Below are positions 1 through 9,100 of a DNA stretch of 64,000 nucleotides, piece after piece (position 1 is the first letter of the stretch; each line of letters opens with the position of its first letter). The notes under the pieces are model-generated. The model was given only the letters and a program-made list of their open reading frames with translations, was not told the origin of the DNA and ran no database searches. The stretch spans positions 62,001 to 126,000 of the forward strand of contig JACDNZ010000001.1 in NCBI GenBank assembly GCA_017656345.1, written 5' to 3'. This stretch comes from Thermosipho sp. (in: thermotogales). GTDB taxonomy: Bacteria > Thermotogota > Thermotogae > Thermotogales > Fervidobacteriaceae. Made by a program: the position numbers and the translations under genes.

Positions 1-1343
1 CTTTCTTGTTTTTGATTACCTATATTGTATTCCTCAAATCCAGGTCTTCCCATTAATGCGTAGGTTATTTTTTTGCCAAGTTCAACACCTGGTTGATCGT
101 ATGGATTAATATTAAAGAGTTCACCAGCAATTGCGGTAGCTAATTCGTAATACATAATAAATTGTCCGACGTTAAATTCATCAATTTTTGGGAATATTAC
201 TTTTAAAGATGGTTTCCCATGTTTTAATAAAGCAGATTCAGTACCAATAAGTTCACTATTTAGAAGTTGAGAAAGTGTTTTTCCTTGTAAATAATTTAAA
301 GATTTTTCATTGTGAACTTGTGGGATTTTAATATTTCTATCAAAACATTCTGTTTTTAAAAAAGTAATAATTTTGTCATCAGGACCTTCATTATAAAGCT
401 GTATTTGAGAATGTTGATCAGTTGCCCCAAGTGCTTTTACAGGAGTTTGACCAACATTGATTTTTTGATTATCTTTTGAATATGCTTTTCCTAGACTTTC
501 TGCCCATAATTGACGATACCAATCTGCTAAGTAATATAGTTTATTTGAATAAGCCATCATAACTGAAATATTTCTGCCTTTTTGGTAATAAAGATAATGC
601 GTAAGAGCGATTAAAGCAGAAGGATTATTCCAAATATCTTCTTTAATAGTTCTTTCGAAAGCGTATCTGGCACCTTCATACAACTTTTCAATATTAATAC
701 CAGCGGCAAATGCAGATAAAAGACCTACAGGAGTTAGAACGCTAAATCTTCCACCGACATTTTCAGGAATTTCCAAAGTTTTAATATTTTCCTCATTGGC
801 AATTTTTCTTAAGACACCATTTTTTGGATCGGTTGTAAAAATTAAATGTTCTTTTGGATTAAGGCCATAAGTTTCAATTATTCCTCTAACAACAAGATAA
901 TTTGCCATTGCTTCAGCAGTACTTCCTGATTTTGAAATAACGTTAAATATTGTTCTTTTGATATCTATAGAATCAAGAATTGCAGCAACGTAGTCAGGAT
1001 CAACGTTATCAATAACAAAAATTCTTAAATGGCCATTTCGTTCTTCTTTAGAAAGGAAATTCCAGTTTAAAGGTTTTAAAGTGTTTTGAAGAGCAATATT
1101 ACCTAGAGCAGATCCTCCGATACCAACTATTACAAAGTTATCAAAATCTTTTAGAAAATTCTTAATGTTAAATACAGAATCAAGCCATTTATTGGTGAAT
1201 AAAATTTCAACAAAACCTGGCTTATTCTCATTAATGTCTTTTAAAATATTTTTTATTTTTGAAGAGTTTTGTTCAATTTCATCTTTGGTTATACCATTTG
1301 GAATATCTGAATTAAAGATGTTTGTGAAGTCAAACTTTAACAT
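1..1343 (-). CDS. pgi: glucose-6-phosphate isomerase (3' end cut by window)
   Basis: Interconverts glucose 6-phosphate and fructose 6-phosphate in glycolysis in the cytoplasm. The minus frame is open from an ATG at 1341-1343, preceded by a strong AAGGAGGAATT ribosome site, to the window edge without a stop. About 447 codons are visible. The reading frame contains a sugar-isomerase-like stretch (FVIVGIGGSALGN near residue 65) and ends at the edge in a segment reading RPGFEEYNIGNQKQE, typical of the very C-terminus of the short thermotogal enzyme. So only a few codons are probably missing. It is the last visible gene of the minus-strand run with apt; its 5' end lies 13 bp downstream of the apt stop. 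Identification rests on the visible motifs and the length; confidence is good. Confidence 0.88.
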   Translation of the reverse strand, partial: MLKFDFTNIFNSDIPNGITKDEIEQNSSKIKNILKDINENKPGFVEILFTNKWLDSVFNIKNFLKDFDNFVIVGIGGSALGNIALQNTLKPLNWNFLSKEERNGHLRIFVIDNVDPDYVAAILDSIDIKRTIFNVISKSGSTAEAMANYLVVRGIIETYGLNPKEHLIFTTDPKNGVLRKIANEENIKTLEIPENVGGRFSVLTPVGLLSAFAAGINIEKLYEGARYAFERTIKEDIWNNPSALIALTHYLYYQKGRNISVMMAYSNKLYYLADWYRQLWAESLGKAYSKDNQKINVGQTPVKALGATDQHSQIQLYNEGPDDKIITFLKTECFDRNIKIPQVHNEKSLNYLQGKTLSQLLNSELIGTESALLKHGKPSLKVIFPKIDEFNVGQFIMYYELATAIAGELFNINPYDQPGVELGKKITYALMGRPGFEEYNIGNQKQE

Positions 1344-1356
1344 TGAGAATTCCTCC

Positions 1357-1869
1357 TTATAATTCAATGAGTGAGATTATGTTTTCTCCCTCTAAGAATT
1401 TTCTTGGGTTTAGGTAAGTGAGTTCAATTAAGAATACCATTGCAACAACTTCACCGCCAGCTTTTTCGATTAATTTTTTCATTGCTTTAGCAGTACCTCC
1501 GGTTGCTAGCACATCGTCGAAAATGATAACTTTTTGCCCCTTTTCAATTGCATCTATATGCATTTGAAGTTCAGCTGTTCCATATTCTAAAGAATAACTT
1601 TCGGAAATAACCTTGTATGGTAATTTTCCGGGTTTTCTTACTGGAATAAAACCTTTGTTTAACTTATAAGAAAGTGCTCCACTGAAAATAAAACCTCTTG
1701 CTTCAGGTGCTATTATTAAATCAAAATCTAAATTATCCAATTTTTTAGACAATTCATCAATAGCAAACTTAAAAGCTTCTGGATTTTTTAGAAGGGGAGT
1801 AATATCTCTGAATATGATTCCTTTTTCAGGAAAATCTGGAATATCTCTAATATAGTCTCTTAAATTCAC
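1357..1869 (-). CDS. apt: adenine phosphoribosyltransferase
   Basis: Salvages adenine to AMP using PRPP. The 170-residue product has the family start (NLRDYIRDIPDFPEKGI) and the PRPP-binding loop IIFDDVLATGGTAKAM near residue 120; an upstream substrate segment IAPEARGF is also present. I chose the GTG at 1869 because GGAGGTG lies 6 bases ahead of it; the frame is open a further 15 bases upstream to a TTG that would overlap that ribosome site. It sits between the phosphodiester glycosidase-like gene and pgi in a tight minus-strand run that also holds a nucleoside phosphorylase, so the operon has a nucleotide-salvage flavour. Nothing odd in the sequence. Confidence 0.95.
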   Translation of the reverse strand: MNLRDYIRDIPDFPEKGIIFRDITPLLKNPEAFKFAIDELSKKLDNLDFDLIIAPEARGFIFSGALSYKLNKGFIPVRKPGKLPYKVISESYSLEYGTAELQMHIDAIEKGQKVIIFDDVLATGGTAKAMKKLIEKAGGEVVAMVFLIELTYLNPRKFLEGENIISLIEL

Positions 1870-1884
1870 AGCACACACCTCCAA

Positions 1885-3492
1885 TTATTTAATTCCGATT
1901 CCAACAGGTATTCCTCTCTGAATTTCACCATCTTGATTAACCACTTTGTTATTAACTACCATTGCACTTGATCCACCACCGTCAAGCATCATTGCAGAAA
2001 CGTATCCTTTGTTCAAAAGGAATTCAACAGCCATATCATAATTCATTCCAGGTGAATTATTATACCCTTCAATTACTATAAAATCAACTTTATTGTCTTT
2101 TGTTATAGCAATAATTGTTCTAGTAGTTTTTGAAAAAGCCAGTCCATTTCCATAACTTAATTTCTCTACATCGCTATCTTCAATTGGTTGACCATTTTCA
2201 ATCAAAAATGGGCCAGCGGCAATTGCATGTTTTATAGGTAGCTCAAAATTTGAGTTAAGATTGAATGTTACTTTAGTTCCTACATCAATGTTTATTAAAT
2301 ATTTTTCGTATTTTTTGTTAATTGCTAAGATATAAGAATCATCTGGAACTTTCTCAAAATATTCTCTTGCAACGATCCAGTTGTTCTGAATGAGAAAGTA
2401 TATCTTATCTGAATCAAAAGGAATTTTTAAACCATATTCACTAGTATACAAAAGAACTTCACCTTTAGCATTAGTGTTTACGCCTTTTACCAAAAACAAT
2501 AAGTCACCTATGTTTACATATAATTCTACAAGAATTCTTTTAATGAAAACATCATTAGTGTCTGTTATTATAAATGCAGGTCTTAGACCAAATTTGTCAG
2601 AAAGAAGCTTTCCATCGATAATAACAAGATCAATTGGGATATTTGAAGATGGATCAAAATAATTTGCATTTATTCCGGCAATAAAATTGTAATGTTGAAG
2701 CATTTCACGTAAATCCTCTCTTGTGCCTATACCTTTTGAAGAAATTAAGGGCTTGATTTCTACTTTTTTAGGATCAATGTGTAAATAGTTTACTAGGAAT
2801 TTTTGATTATTATAATTTTCAATCTTTCGTTCCCAAACAAGTCCATCTTTGATTGTTTGTTTTTCTTCTTCTGTAAATTTTATTTCAATGTCAACTGTCC
2901 TTTTTTTGATTGAGATAATTGGAACTGGTTTTAACATATCTCCTGAAATAAGAATTTCAAAAGCATTGAAGGATTTTTCAATACTGACTTTACCGAATAC
3001 CAAAGGTTCCCCGGTTATTGGTGATAGTAAAACATGTAAGGTTTTATCAATAACTTGGGATTTGATTAAGTCTAACGTTATTTCGCTGGTGAAAACTAAA
3101 CTGAGATTATTATTTTTATAATCAACTCTTATCAGTTCTGGTAGTTTATCGTAATAGATTTTTGCTCCACTTTCAAGTGTTGTTTCTTGTAAATTAAAAT
3201 ATTCTTTTAGAAATTTGGAATTTATATAGAGTTTTCTGTTTTCAACTTTATATGCATTTTGAAAAGTTTTTTCAAAATTTAAGGTTATATTTCCATTTTT
3301 TCCGATAAAGAGGTCGTTATTTTTTGCCATAAATAATTTTTCATTTAATACATAACTAAAGCCTAGGTCTTTTAAAATTTTTTCGTCTAACCATTCATCA
3401 GAAAAATAAAACGCTTTATAATTATAAATTAATGTATTGGAAAGTAATGAAATAGATAAAAATATGATTATAAATATTATCAATCTTTTCAA
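1885..3492 (-). CDS. exported phosphodiester glycosidase-like (NAGPA/DUF2233) protein
   Basis: About 535 residues. An N-terminal hydrophobic segment (residues 2-20) looks like a signal peptide or anchor. The middle part is not recognised in detail. The C-terminal half has the signatures of the phosphodiester glycosidase family (the domain of N-acetylglucosamine-1-phosphodiester alpha-N-acetylglucosaminidase): GINANYFDP, AIAAGPFLIENG, and the closing MLDGGGSSAMVVN followed by RGIPVGIGIK. Bacterial members are usually exported and thought to act on cell-wall or exopolysaccharide phosphodiesters; the substrate here is unknown. The start is uncertain: a TTG at 3492 follows GAGGTG by 10 bases and gives a clean signal peptide, while a GTG at 3510 would overlap the upstream stop but has no ribosome site. 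It lies between pdp and apt in the same run. Confidence 0.8.
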   Translation of the reverse strand: MKRLIIFIIIFLSISLLSNTLIYNYKAFYFSDEWLDEKILKDLGFSYVLNEKLFMAKNNDLFIGKNGNITLNFEKTFQNAYKVENRKLYINSKFLKEYFNLQETTLESGAKIYYDKLPELIRVDYKNNNLSLVFTSEITLDLIKSQVIDKTLHVLLSPITGEPLVFGKVSIEKSFNAFEILISGDMLKPVPIISIKKRTVDIEIKFTEEEKQTIKDGLVWERKIENYNNQKFLVNYLHIDPKKVEIKPLISSKGIGTREDLREMLQHYNFIAGINANYFDPSSNIPIDLVIIDGKLLSDKFGLRPAFIITDTNDVFIKRILVELYVNIGDLLFLVKGVNTNAKGEVLLYTSEYGLKIPFDSDKIYFLIQNNWIVAREYFEKVPDDSYILAINKKYEKYLINIDVGTKVTFNLNSNFELPIKHAIAAGPFLIENGQPIEDSDVEKLSYGNGLAFSKTTRTIIAITKDNKVDFIVIEGYNNSPGMNYDMAVEFLLNKGYVSAMMLDGGGSSAMVVNNKVVNQDGEIQRGIPVGIGIK

Positions 3493-3506
3493 GAGATTTA
3501 AACACC

Positions 3507-4811
3507 TCACTTGACTGTATCAATTATTATATTTGGGCTTTCAATAGGTGTATCTGCAATGAAATACGCTTCGTTAAGTAATTTTAGAGCTGTTTCAACA
3601 TCACTTTTGTTACTAACATGTAATTCAACAATGGGTTCACCGTTTTTAACGGTATCACCAAGTTTTTTTAGGATTTTGAAACCTACAGAGTGATCAATTA
3701 TATCATCTTTTTTAGTCCTTCCTGCTCCTAGGTAGTTACAAGCTATTCCAACTTTTTCCGTATCAATTTTTGTAATGAAACCATCTTTGCTTGCTTTAAA
3801 ATATAATTTTTTAGTTGAAATTGGTAAAATTTGCTCAGGTGAATCAATAACATCTGGATTACCTTCCTGGGCAATTATAAGATCTCTAAATTTTTCCAAT
3901 GCTTTTCCAGAATTCAATGTATTCAGTACTTTTTCTTTACATTCATCAAAACTACCAATTTCAGCAAGATAACACATCCATGTAGCCAAAGTGACACATA
4001 ATTCGACAAATTTGCTATCACCATGTCCTTTTAAAGTATTAATTGCTTCAAGCACTTCCAAAGAATTTCCGACATATATTCCTAATGGTTCATCCATATT
4101 TGTTAAAACTGCTACGGCATGTTTATTATGTGATTTGGCAATTCCAACCATAGCTTTAGCTAGTTCTCTAGCATCATTAATAGTTTTCATAAAAGCACCG
4201 CTACCAACTTTAACATCTAACACAAAAGCATCTGCTCCACCAGCAAGTTTTTTACTCATAATACTTGAAGCAATTAATGAAATTTCATCAACCGTAGCAG
4301 TTGCATCTCTCAAAGCATAGAGTTTTTTGTCTGCAGGTGCTAAGTTTGCTGTTTGACCAACAATTGCTATTCCGTATTTATTGACATTTTCGAAAAATTT
4401 TTCAAGTGTTAAACTTGTTTTAAATCCAGGAATTGACTCTAATTTATCAATAGTACCTCCTGTATGTCCAAGCGCCCTCCCGGACATTTTGGCCACGGGA
4501 ATGCCAAGTGAAGCGACTATTGGAGCAACCACAAGAGTTGTTTTATCGCCAACACCACCTGTCGAATGTTTATCGACTTTTTTTCCGTTAATGGGTGACA
4601 AATCAATCATGTCACCTGAGCGAGCCATAATATCTGTTAAATTTGCTCTTTCTTCTGCATCCAAATGTTTAAAATAAATTGCCATTAGTAATGCCGATAT
4701 TTGATAATCAGGTATTTCGCCTTTAACATATCCCATTATCATATATTCAATTTCCTCACGTGTTAGTTTTTCTCCGTTTCTCTTTTTCATTATAATGTCA
4801 TAAGGTCTCAT
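3507..4811 (-). CDS. pdp: pyrimidine-nucleoside (thymidine) phosphorylase
   Basis: Phosphorolysis of pyrimidine nucleosides to base and (deoxy)ribose 1-phosphate. The 434-residue protein matches the nucleoside phosphorylase class II family over its length: alpha domain start MRPYDIIMKKRNGEKL, the phosphate-binding signature KVDKHSTGGVGDKTT near residue 80, SGRALGHTGGTIDKLESIPG near 115, and a C-terminal domain ending near residue 430. ATG at 4811 is preceded by AAGGAGG. Its 5' end overlaps the kinase gene by 14 bases and its stop touches the next gene, so all belong to one transcript. Whether uridine or thymidine is preferred cannot be told from the sequence; the name pyrimidine-nucleoside phosphorylase covers both. 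Confidence 0.95.
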   Translation of the reverse strand: MRPYDIIMKKRNGEKLTREEIEYMIMGYVKGEIPDYQISALLMAIYFKHLDAEERANLTDIMARSGDMIDLSPINGKKVDKHSTGGVGDKTTLVVAPIVASLGIPVAKMSGRALGHTGGTIDKLESIPGFKTSLTLEKFFENVNKYGIAIVGQTANLAPADKKLYALRDATATVDEISLIASSIMSKKLAGGADAFVLDVKVGSGAFMKTINDARELAKAMVGIAKSHNKHAVAVLTNMDEPLGIYVGNSLEVLEAINTLKGHGDSKFVELCVTLATWMCYLAEIGSFDECKEKVLNTLNSGKALEKFRDLIIAQEGNPDVIDSPEQILPISTKKLYFKASKDGFITKIDTEKVGIACNYLGAGRTKKDDIIDHSVGFKILKKLGDTVKNGEPIVELHVSNKSDVETALKLLNEAYFIADTPIESPNIIIDTVK

Positions 4812-6069
4812 CGATTTTTTCCTCCTTGTTTACTGGTAATATTACTTTAAATGTAGTTCCAATACCTTCTTTGCTTGAAAACTCTATTGAACCATTATGT
4901 TTCTCAACAATTGTTTTTACAATTGACAATCCTAATCCTGTACCTCCCATTCTCCTACTTCTTGCTTTGTCTACTCTATAAAACCTTTCAAATAGTCTTT
5001 TTTGCGCATCTTCAGGGATTCCTACTCCGGTATCTTTTACCTGGAATACAATATTTTTTTCATCTTTGTATGCTTCAACTTTTACGTGTTTTTTACCTTT
5101 TTCTTTTAATGAAGTATATTTTATTGCATTGTCAACTAAATTTAATGCCATCTGGATAAGCCTATCTTTATCACCAATCATATACAATTCATCAGGATAT
5201 ACAAATTCAACTTCTACCCCATAGTCTTCAGCAAGTGGTTCGATAATATGTCTAACATGTTCGAGCACATCAGTGAAATTAATTTCTTCAAAAACAAATT
5301 GAGAGTTACCTGATTCAAGCTTTTCCAAATCAAGTAAATCATTTATTAACCGAGTCATTCTAGCTGCTTCAGATTCAATTATTCGTAAAAACTTTCTTAC
5401 TAAATCTTTATTTGATAGATCATCCTCTAACAATGCTTCTGCATAACCGTGTATAGAAGTTAAAGGTGTTCTTAATTCATGAGAAACATTTGATATAAAT
5501 TCTTTACGCATTTTTTCTAGAGTTCTCTCATTAGTTACATCATGCAAAATAATTATATATCTTTCATTATTTTCTTCAAGTGTAACAGGCATAATTTTAA
5601 CTTCATAAAATCTTTTTTCGCCGTTGATAAAGGTAGTAATTTCGCCAGAATTTAATTTTTTTGTTTTTGTTGCTTCTTCAAACATTTGATTGACATAGTA
5701 TTCTTCAAAGACTTCGTAAATTTTTCTCCCTTCAACTCCTGGACGAGTTATTTCACGAGCTGCAATATTCGCAAAAGTTATAGTGCCATCAGTTTTTGTG
5801 ATGATTATTGGTTCAATTATGTTATTTAAGATTGTTAGCTGATTTCTCATAGAGAGTTCTAATTCATAATTTCTTTCTTGAAGTTCTTTGATTTTTTTTC
5901 GTACTTTCTCAGAAATATATAGAGGAGGCGACTCAGGATCCTCCCCTATAATTTCTGCAATTTTTCTTATTGAATTATTTAATAAACGATTTTTGTTCGT
6001 GCATTTTTTAAAAAAGTAAGTAAAAATAATTAATGACAGGGTAAGAATAGTTGTTAAAACATAGAACAT
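4798..6069 (-). CDS. membrane sensor histidine kinase (PhoR-like)
   Basis: 423 residues. One membrane segment at the extreme N-terminus (residues 2-20), a short coiled linker, a PAS-like domain (about 75-180, including ILNNIIEPIIITKTDGTITF), the HisKA box with phospho-accepting His197 in FISNVSHELRTPL, and a full ATPase domain with the N box LVDNAIKYT, G1 DTGVGIPE, F box FERFYRVD and G2 GGTGLGLSIVK. There is no extracellular sensor domain, so the PAS domain is the likely sensor, as in PhoR-type kinases with short N-termini. It follows the response regulator gene by 3 bases and overlaps pdp. The partner is clearly the adjacent OmpR-type regulator; the signal is not evident. Confidence 0.93.
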   Translation of the reverse strand: MFYVLTTILTLSLIIFTYFFKKCTNKNRLLNNSIRKIAEIIGEDPESPPLYISEKVRKKIKELQERNYELELSMRNQLTILNNIIEPIIITKTDGTITFANIAAREITRPGVEGRKIYEVFEEYYVNQMFEEATKTKKLNSGEITTFINGEKRFYEVKIMPVTLEENNERYIIILHDVTNERTLEKMRKEFISNVSHELRTPLTSIHGYAEALLEDDLSNKDLVRKFLRIIESEAARMTRLINDLLDLEKLESGNSQFVFEEINFTDVLEHVRHIIEPLAEDYGVEVEFVYPDELYMIGDKDRLIQMALNLVDNAIKYTSLKEKGKKHVKVEAYKDEKNIVFQVKDTGVGIPEDAQKRLFERFYRVDKARSRRMGGTGLGLSIVKTIVEKHNGSIEFSSKEGIGTTFKVILPVNKEEKIDETL

Positions 6070-6072
6070 TAA

Positions 6073-6792
6073 TTATTCTTCCTTTCCTGGATCTCTGAAC
6101 TTGTACCCTTTACCCCTAACGGTTACAATATATTTTGGATTTGAAGGATCTTCTTCGATTTTTGTTCTTAACCTTCTTATATGAACATCAACAGTTCTAG
6201 TATCTCCGAAATAGTCATATCCCCAAAGTTTATCGAGTAAAACGTTTCTGGAGAAAACTTTTCCTTCGTTTTCGGCTAAGAATCTTAATAGATCAAATTC
6301 AAGAGGAGTAAGATTTACTTTCTTCCCTTTAATTTTAACTTCATATTTATCCACGTCAATTTCTAAATCTTTTGCAACAATTCTTTTTGGTTTTTCTTCT
6401 TTTACTTGAGCAGACATTTGCATTCTTCTAAATACTGCTTTGATTCTTGCAAGAAGTTCTCTTATACTAAACGGTTTGGTAATGTAATCATCAGCACCAA
6501 GTTCTAAACCGAGGACCTTGTCAAATTCCTCGCCTTTGGCGCTCAAGAATATGACTGGAGTAAGTTTATACTTTTCCTGGCTTCTAACGTTCCTAACAAA
6601 ATCAAAGCCGTCCATGCCAGGAAGCATGATGTCAACTAAAAACATATCAACATCTTTGTCTTTTATTTCTTCTAAAGCTTTCTCAGCATCTTCAACTGGA
6701 ATGACTTCGTATCCCTCTTTTTCGAGGGTAAAGCTTATAAGCTCAAGAATTTCAGGCTGATCATCAATAACCATAATACGCCTTTTCGCCAT
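6073..6792 (-). CDS. OmpR/PhoB-family response regulator
   Basis: 239 residues: receiver domain with the acidic pair in VIDDQPEI, phosphorylation site Asp54 in FLVDIMLPGMDG, conserved Lys in ITKPFSIREL, then a winged-helix DNA-binding domain (about 140-235, with LTPLEFDLLRFLAENEGKVF and DVHIRRLRTKIE). The ATG at 6792 lies 7 bases after GAGAGGAGG; an in-frame TTG 18 bases upstream would bury that ribosome site. It is the first gene of the minus-strand operon that continues with its kinase, pdp, the glycosidase-like gene, apt and pgi. An extended -10 promoter element sits about 60 bp upstream. Confidence 0.95.
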   Translation of the reverse strand: MAKRRIMVIDDQPEILELISFTLEKEGYEVIPVEDAEKALEEIKDKDVDMFLVDIMLPGMDGFDFVRNVRSQEKYKLTPVIFLSAKGEEFDKVLGLELGADDYITKPFSIRELLARIKAVFRRMQMSAQVKEEKPKRIVAKDLEIDVDKYEVKIKGKKVNLTPLEFDLLRFLAENEGKVFSRNVLLDKLWGYDYFGDTRTVDVHIRRLRTKIEEDPSNPKYIVTVRGKGYKFRDPGKEE

Positions 6793-6849
6793 AAAAGGGC
6801 CTCCTCTCAAATAAATTATCTAAAATGTTAAATGAGATCTTCTTGAAAC

Positions 6850-6858
6850 ATTATATCA
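6850..6858 (-). promoter_or_regulatory. extended -10 promoter for the two-component/salvage operon
   Basis: On the minus strand the sequence TGATATAAT is a perfect extended -10 element. A clear -35 at 17-base spacing is not present, which is usual for extended -10 promoters. It would start transcription about 50 bases before the response regulator start. Confidence 0.5.
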
Positions 6859-6894
6859 TATTTTTTAACAAAATGGAAATACTTGGTCATAGTT

Positions 6895-6923
6895 TTGGAA
6901 CAATTAAAATGTAAAATAATAAT
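6895..6923 (+). promoter_or_regulatory. possible promoter for the pyrophosphatase operon
   Basis: TTGGAA and AATAAT separated by 17 bases, ending about 28 bases before the hppA start. The -10 is a weak match in an A/T-rich stretch, so this is tentative. It is back-to-back with the minus-strand promoter of the response regulator. Confidence 0.35.
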
Positions 6924-6950
6924 TAAGAGTTTAAGCAAAGGAGGGGTATT

Positions 6951-9092
6951 ATGTTTTTATATTTTATTCCACCGATATTAGCAATTTTACTTGCATTCTT
7001 AAATTTTTATATCGTAACCAGGAAACCAGAAGGTACAGAAAAAATGAGAGAAATTTCTTTAGCGATTAGAAAAGGGGCTGATGCATTTATTTCACATGAG
7101 TATTCTGTCGTTTTTAAATTAGCTATTCCAATTGCAATAATTTTAGGCATTCTTACAGCTTGGTATGTTGGAATATCTTTTTTAATCGGTGCTGTGATGA
7201 GTTCATTGGCTGGATACATTGGGATGAAAATTGCTACAAGAGCAAACGTTAGAGTTTCAAATGCTGCAAGAGAAACAAAAAATATTGATAAAACTTTAAA
7301 GATAGCTTTTCAAGGCGGTTCAGTTATGGGGCTTTCAGTTGGAGGTTTTGCTTTATTAGGTCTTGTGATTGTTTTCACAGTTTTTGGTTATCAATTGAAA
7401 CCAGAAAATTTGATTATTGTAAAAAATGCTTTAGGAATCAACTTTATACCCTTTGCTATGACAGTTTCTGGTTATTCATTAGGTTGTTCGATTATTGCCA
7501 TGTTTGATAGAGTTGGTGGAGGAGTTTTTACAAAAGCAGCTGATATGGCAGCAGACCTTGTTGGTAAAACTGAATTGAAATTACCGGAAGATGATCCACG
7601 AAATCCTGCTACAATTGCTGATAATGTTGGAGATAACGTAGGAGATGTTGCGGGATTAGGAGCTGATTTATTAGAAAGCTATATTGGTTCAATTTTATCA
7701 GCTATTGTATTAGCATCATATATATTTGCTCTTACCGGCAATCGTTTTTATTTTACTGTTAAGAAATTAATATTTTATCCTCTTTCATATACAATGATAG
7801 GTCTTTTGTCTAGTATTGTTGGAATTTATTTTGTTATATTAAAAAAGGGAGCAGGAAAGCCTCATAGAGATTTAAATATTGCACTGTTTACTTCGGCAAT
7901 TTTAAGTATTACAGGAAATTTTGTATTCACTTATTTTTACCTTGGTGATACACCAAATTTGGAGAGTTTTGGTTTTAAATTTGGCCCACTTTCACCTTTC
8001 TTTTCTTCGATTTTAGGGGTTTTTGCTGGAATCATGATAGGACTTCTTGCAGAATATTACACTTCAGACGAATTTAGTCCTACAAAAATATTAAGTCAAA
8101 AATCAAGGCAAGGTACGGCAATTGTTATTAGTGGTGGTATGGCTCTTGGAATGAAAAGTGTTTTTCTACCTTCGCTGTTCCTATTTTTGGCAATAATACT
8201 TGCAGATTATTTTTCAGGTTTATATGGAGTTGCAATGGCATCAATAGGTATGCTTTCATTTGTAGCAACTTCTGTTTCTGTTGACTCATATGGGCCAATT
8301 GCGGATAATGCTGGTGGAATCAGTGAAATGGCTGAGCTGGAACCTGAAGTGAGGCAAATAACAGATGAATTAGATATGGTAGGAAACACAACAGCAGCAA
8401 TTGGAAAAGGTTTTGCAATTGGTTCTGCTGCTTTAGCTGCATTATCTTTGTTTGCTTCATTTATTTTTTCACAAACCTCACCTGGTGAAACTTTAAATAA
8501 TGTATTTGAGATGCTTAAGCTAAATATTGTTAATGCTAAAACCTTATCTGGAGCAATAATTGGTGCAGCTTTGCCCTTTATGTTTAGTGGAGTTTTAATA
8601 GAGTCTGTTGTAAAAACGGCAGCTATCATGGTTGATGAGATAAGACGCCAAGTAAAAGAGATGCCCGGGATTTTGGATGGTACTGTTAAACCAGATTATG
8701 AAAGTTGTGTAAAAATTAGTGCTTCAGGTGCAATTAAAGAAATGACTACTCCAATTATAATTGCCATAGCTACTCCAGTGATTTCTGGGTTCTTATTTGG
8801 AACAGAATTTGTGGGAGGAGTTTTAGTTGGAACAACTTTAAGTGGTATAATGCTTGCATTGTATACTGCAAATGCCGGTGGTGCTTGGGATAATGCTAAA
8901 AAGCATTTAGAACAAGGTAAATTGGAAGGTCTTACAAAGGGTTCACCAGAACATAGTGCATTAGTAATTGGGGACACGGTTGGTGATCCATTAAAAGATA
9001 CAGTAGGACCAAGTTTGGACATTTTGATTAAAATAATGTCTGTGGTATCATTAATATTAGCACCACTATTTTTAGCTTATCATTTATTCTAG
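6951..9092 (+). CDS. hppA: K+-dependent membrane pyrophosphatase (probably sodium-pumping)
   Basis: Couples hydrolysis of pyrophosphate to cation export across the membrane. The 713-residue, many-helix protein has the catalytic acidic motif DNVGDNVGDVAG near residue 223, the second acid cluster GDTVGDPLKDTVGPS near 680, and the sequence GNTTAAIGKG near 480. In this family Ala at that position (not Lys) marks the K+-dependent class; this is established for the family. The characterised Thermotoga maritima homologue pumps Na+, and I infer the same ion here. ATG at 6951 follows AGGAGGGG. The ecfT-like gene starts 8 bp after the stop, so they are probably co-transcribed. Confidence 0.96.
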   Translation: MFLYFIPPILAILLAFLNFYIVTRKPEGTEKMREISLAIRKGADAFISHEYSVVFKLAIPIAIILGILTAWYVGISFLIGAVMSSLAGYIGMKIATRANVRVSNAARETKNIDKTLKIAFQGGSVMGLSVGGFALLGLVIVFTVFGYQLKPENLIIVKNALGINFIPFAMTVSGYSLGCSIIAMFDRVGGGVFTKAADMAADLVGKTELKLPEDDPRNPATIADNVGDNVGDVAGLGADLLESYIGSILSAIVLASYIFALTGNRFYFTVKKLIFYPLSYTMIGLLSSIVGIYFVILKKGAGKPHRDLNIALFTSAILSITGNFVFTYFYLGDTPNLESFGFKFGPLSPFFSSILGVFAGIMIGLLAEYYTSDEFSPTKILSQKSRQGTAIVISGGMALGMKSVFLPSLFLFLAIILADYFSGLYGVAMASIGMLSFVATSVSVDSYGPIADNAGGISEMAELEPEVRQITDELDMVGNTTAAIGKGFAIGSAALAALSLFASFIFSQTSPGETLNNVFEMLKLNIVNAKTLSGAIIGAALPFMFSGVLIESVVKTAAIMVDEIRRQVKEMPGILDGTVKPDYESCVKISASGAIKEMTTPIIIAIATPVISGFLFGTEFVGGVLVGTTLSGIMLALYTANAGGAWDNAKKHLEQGKLEGLTKGSPEHSALVIGDTVGDPLKDTVGPSLDILIKIMSVVSLILAPLFLAYHLF

Positions 9093-9100
9093 GAGGTATA

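Noticed and set aside
8207-8629. Minus-strand open frame of 140 codons inside hppA
   Set aside because: Fully antisense to conserved pyrophosphatase motifs; low-complexity Ala/Ile/Ser shadow of a membrane gene.
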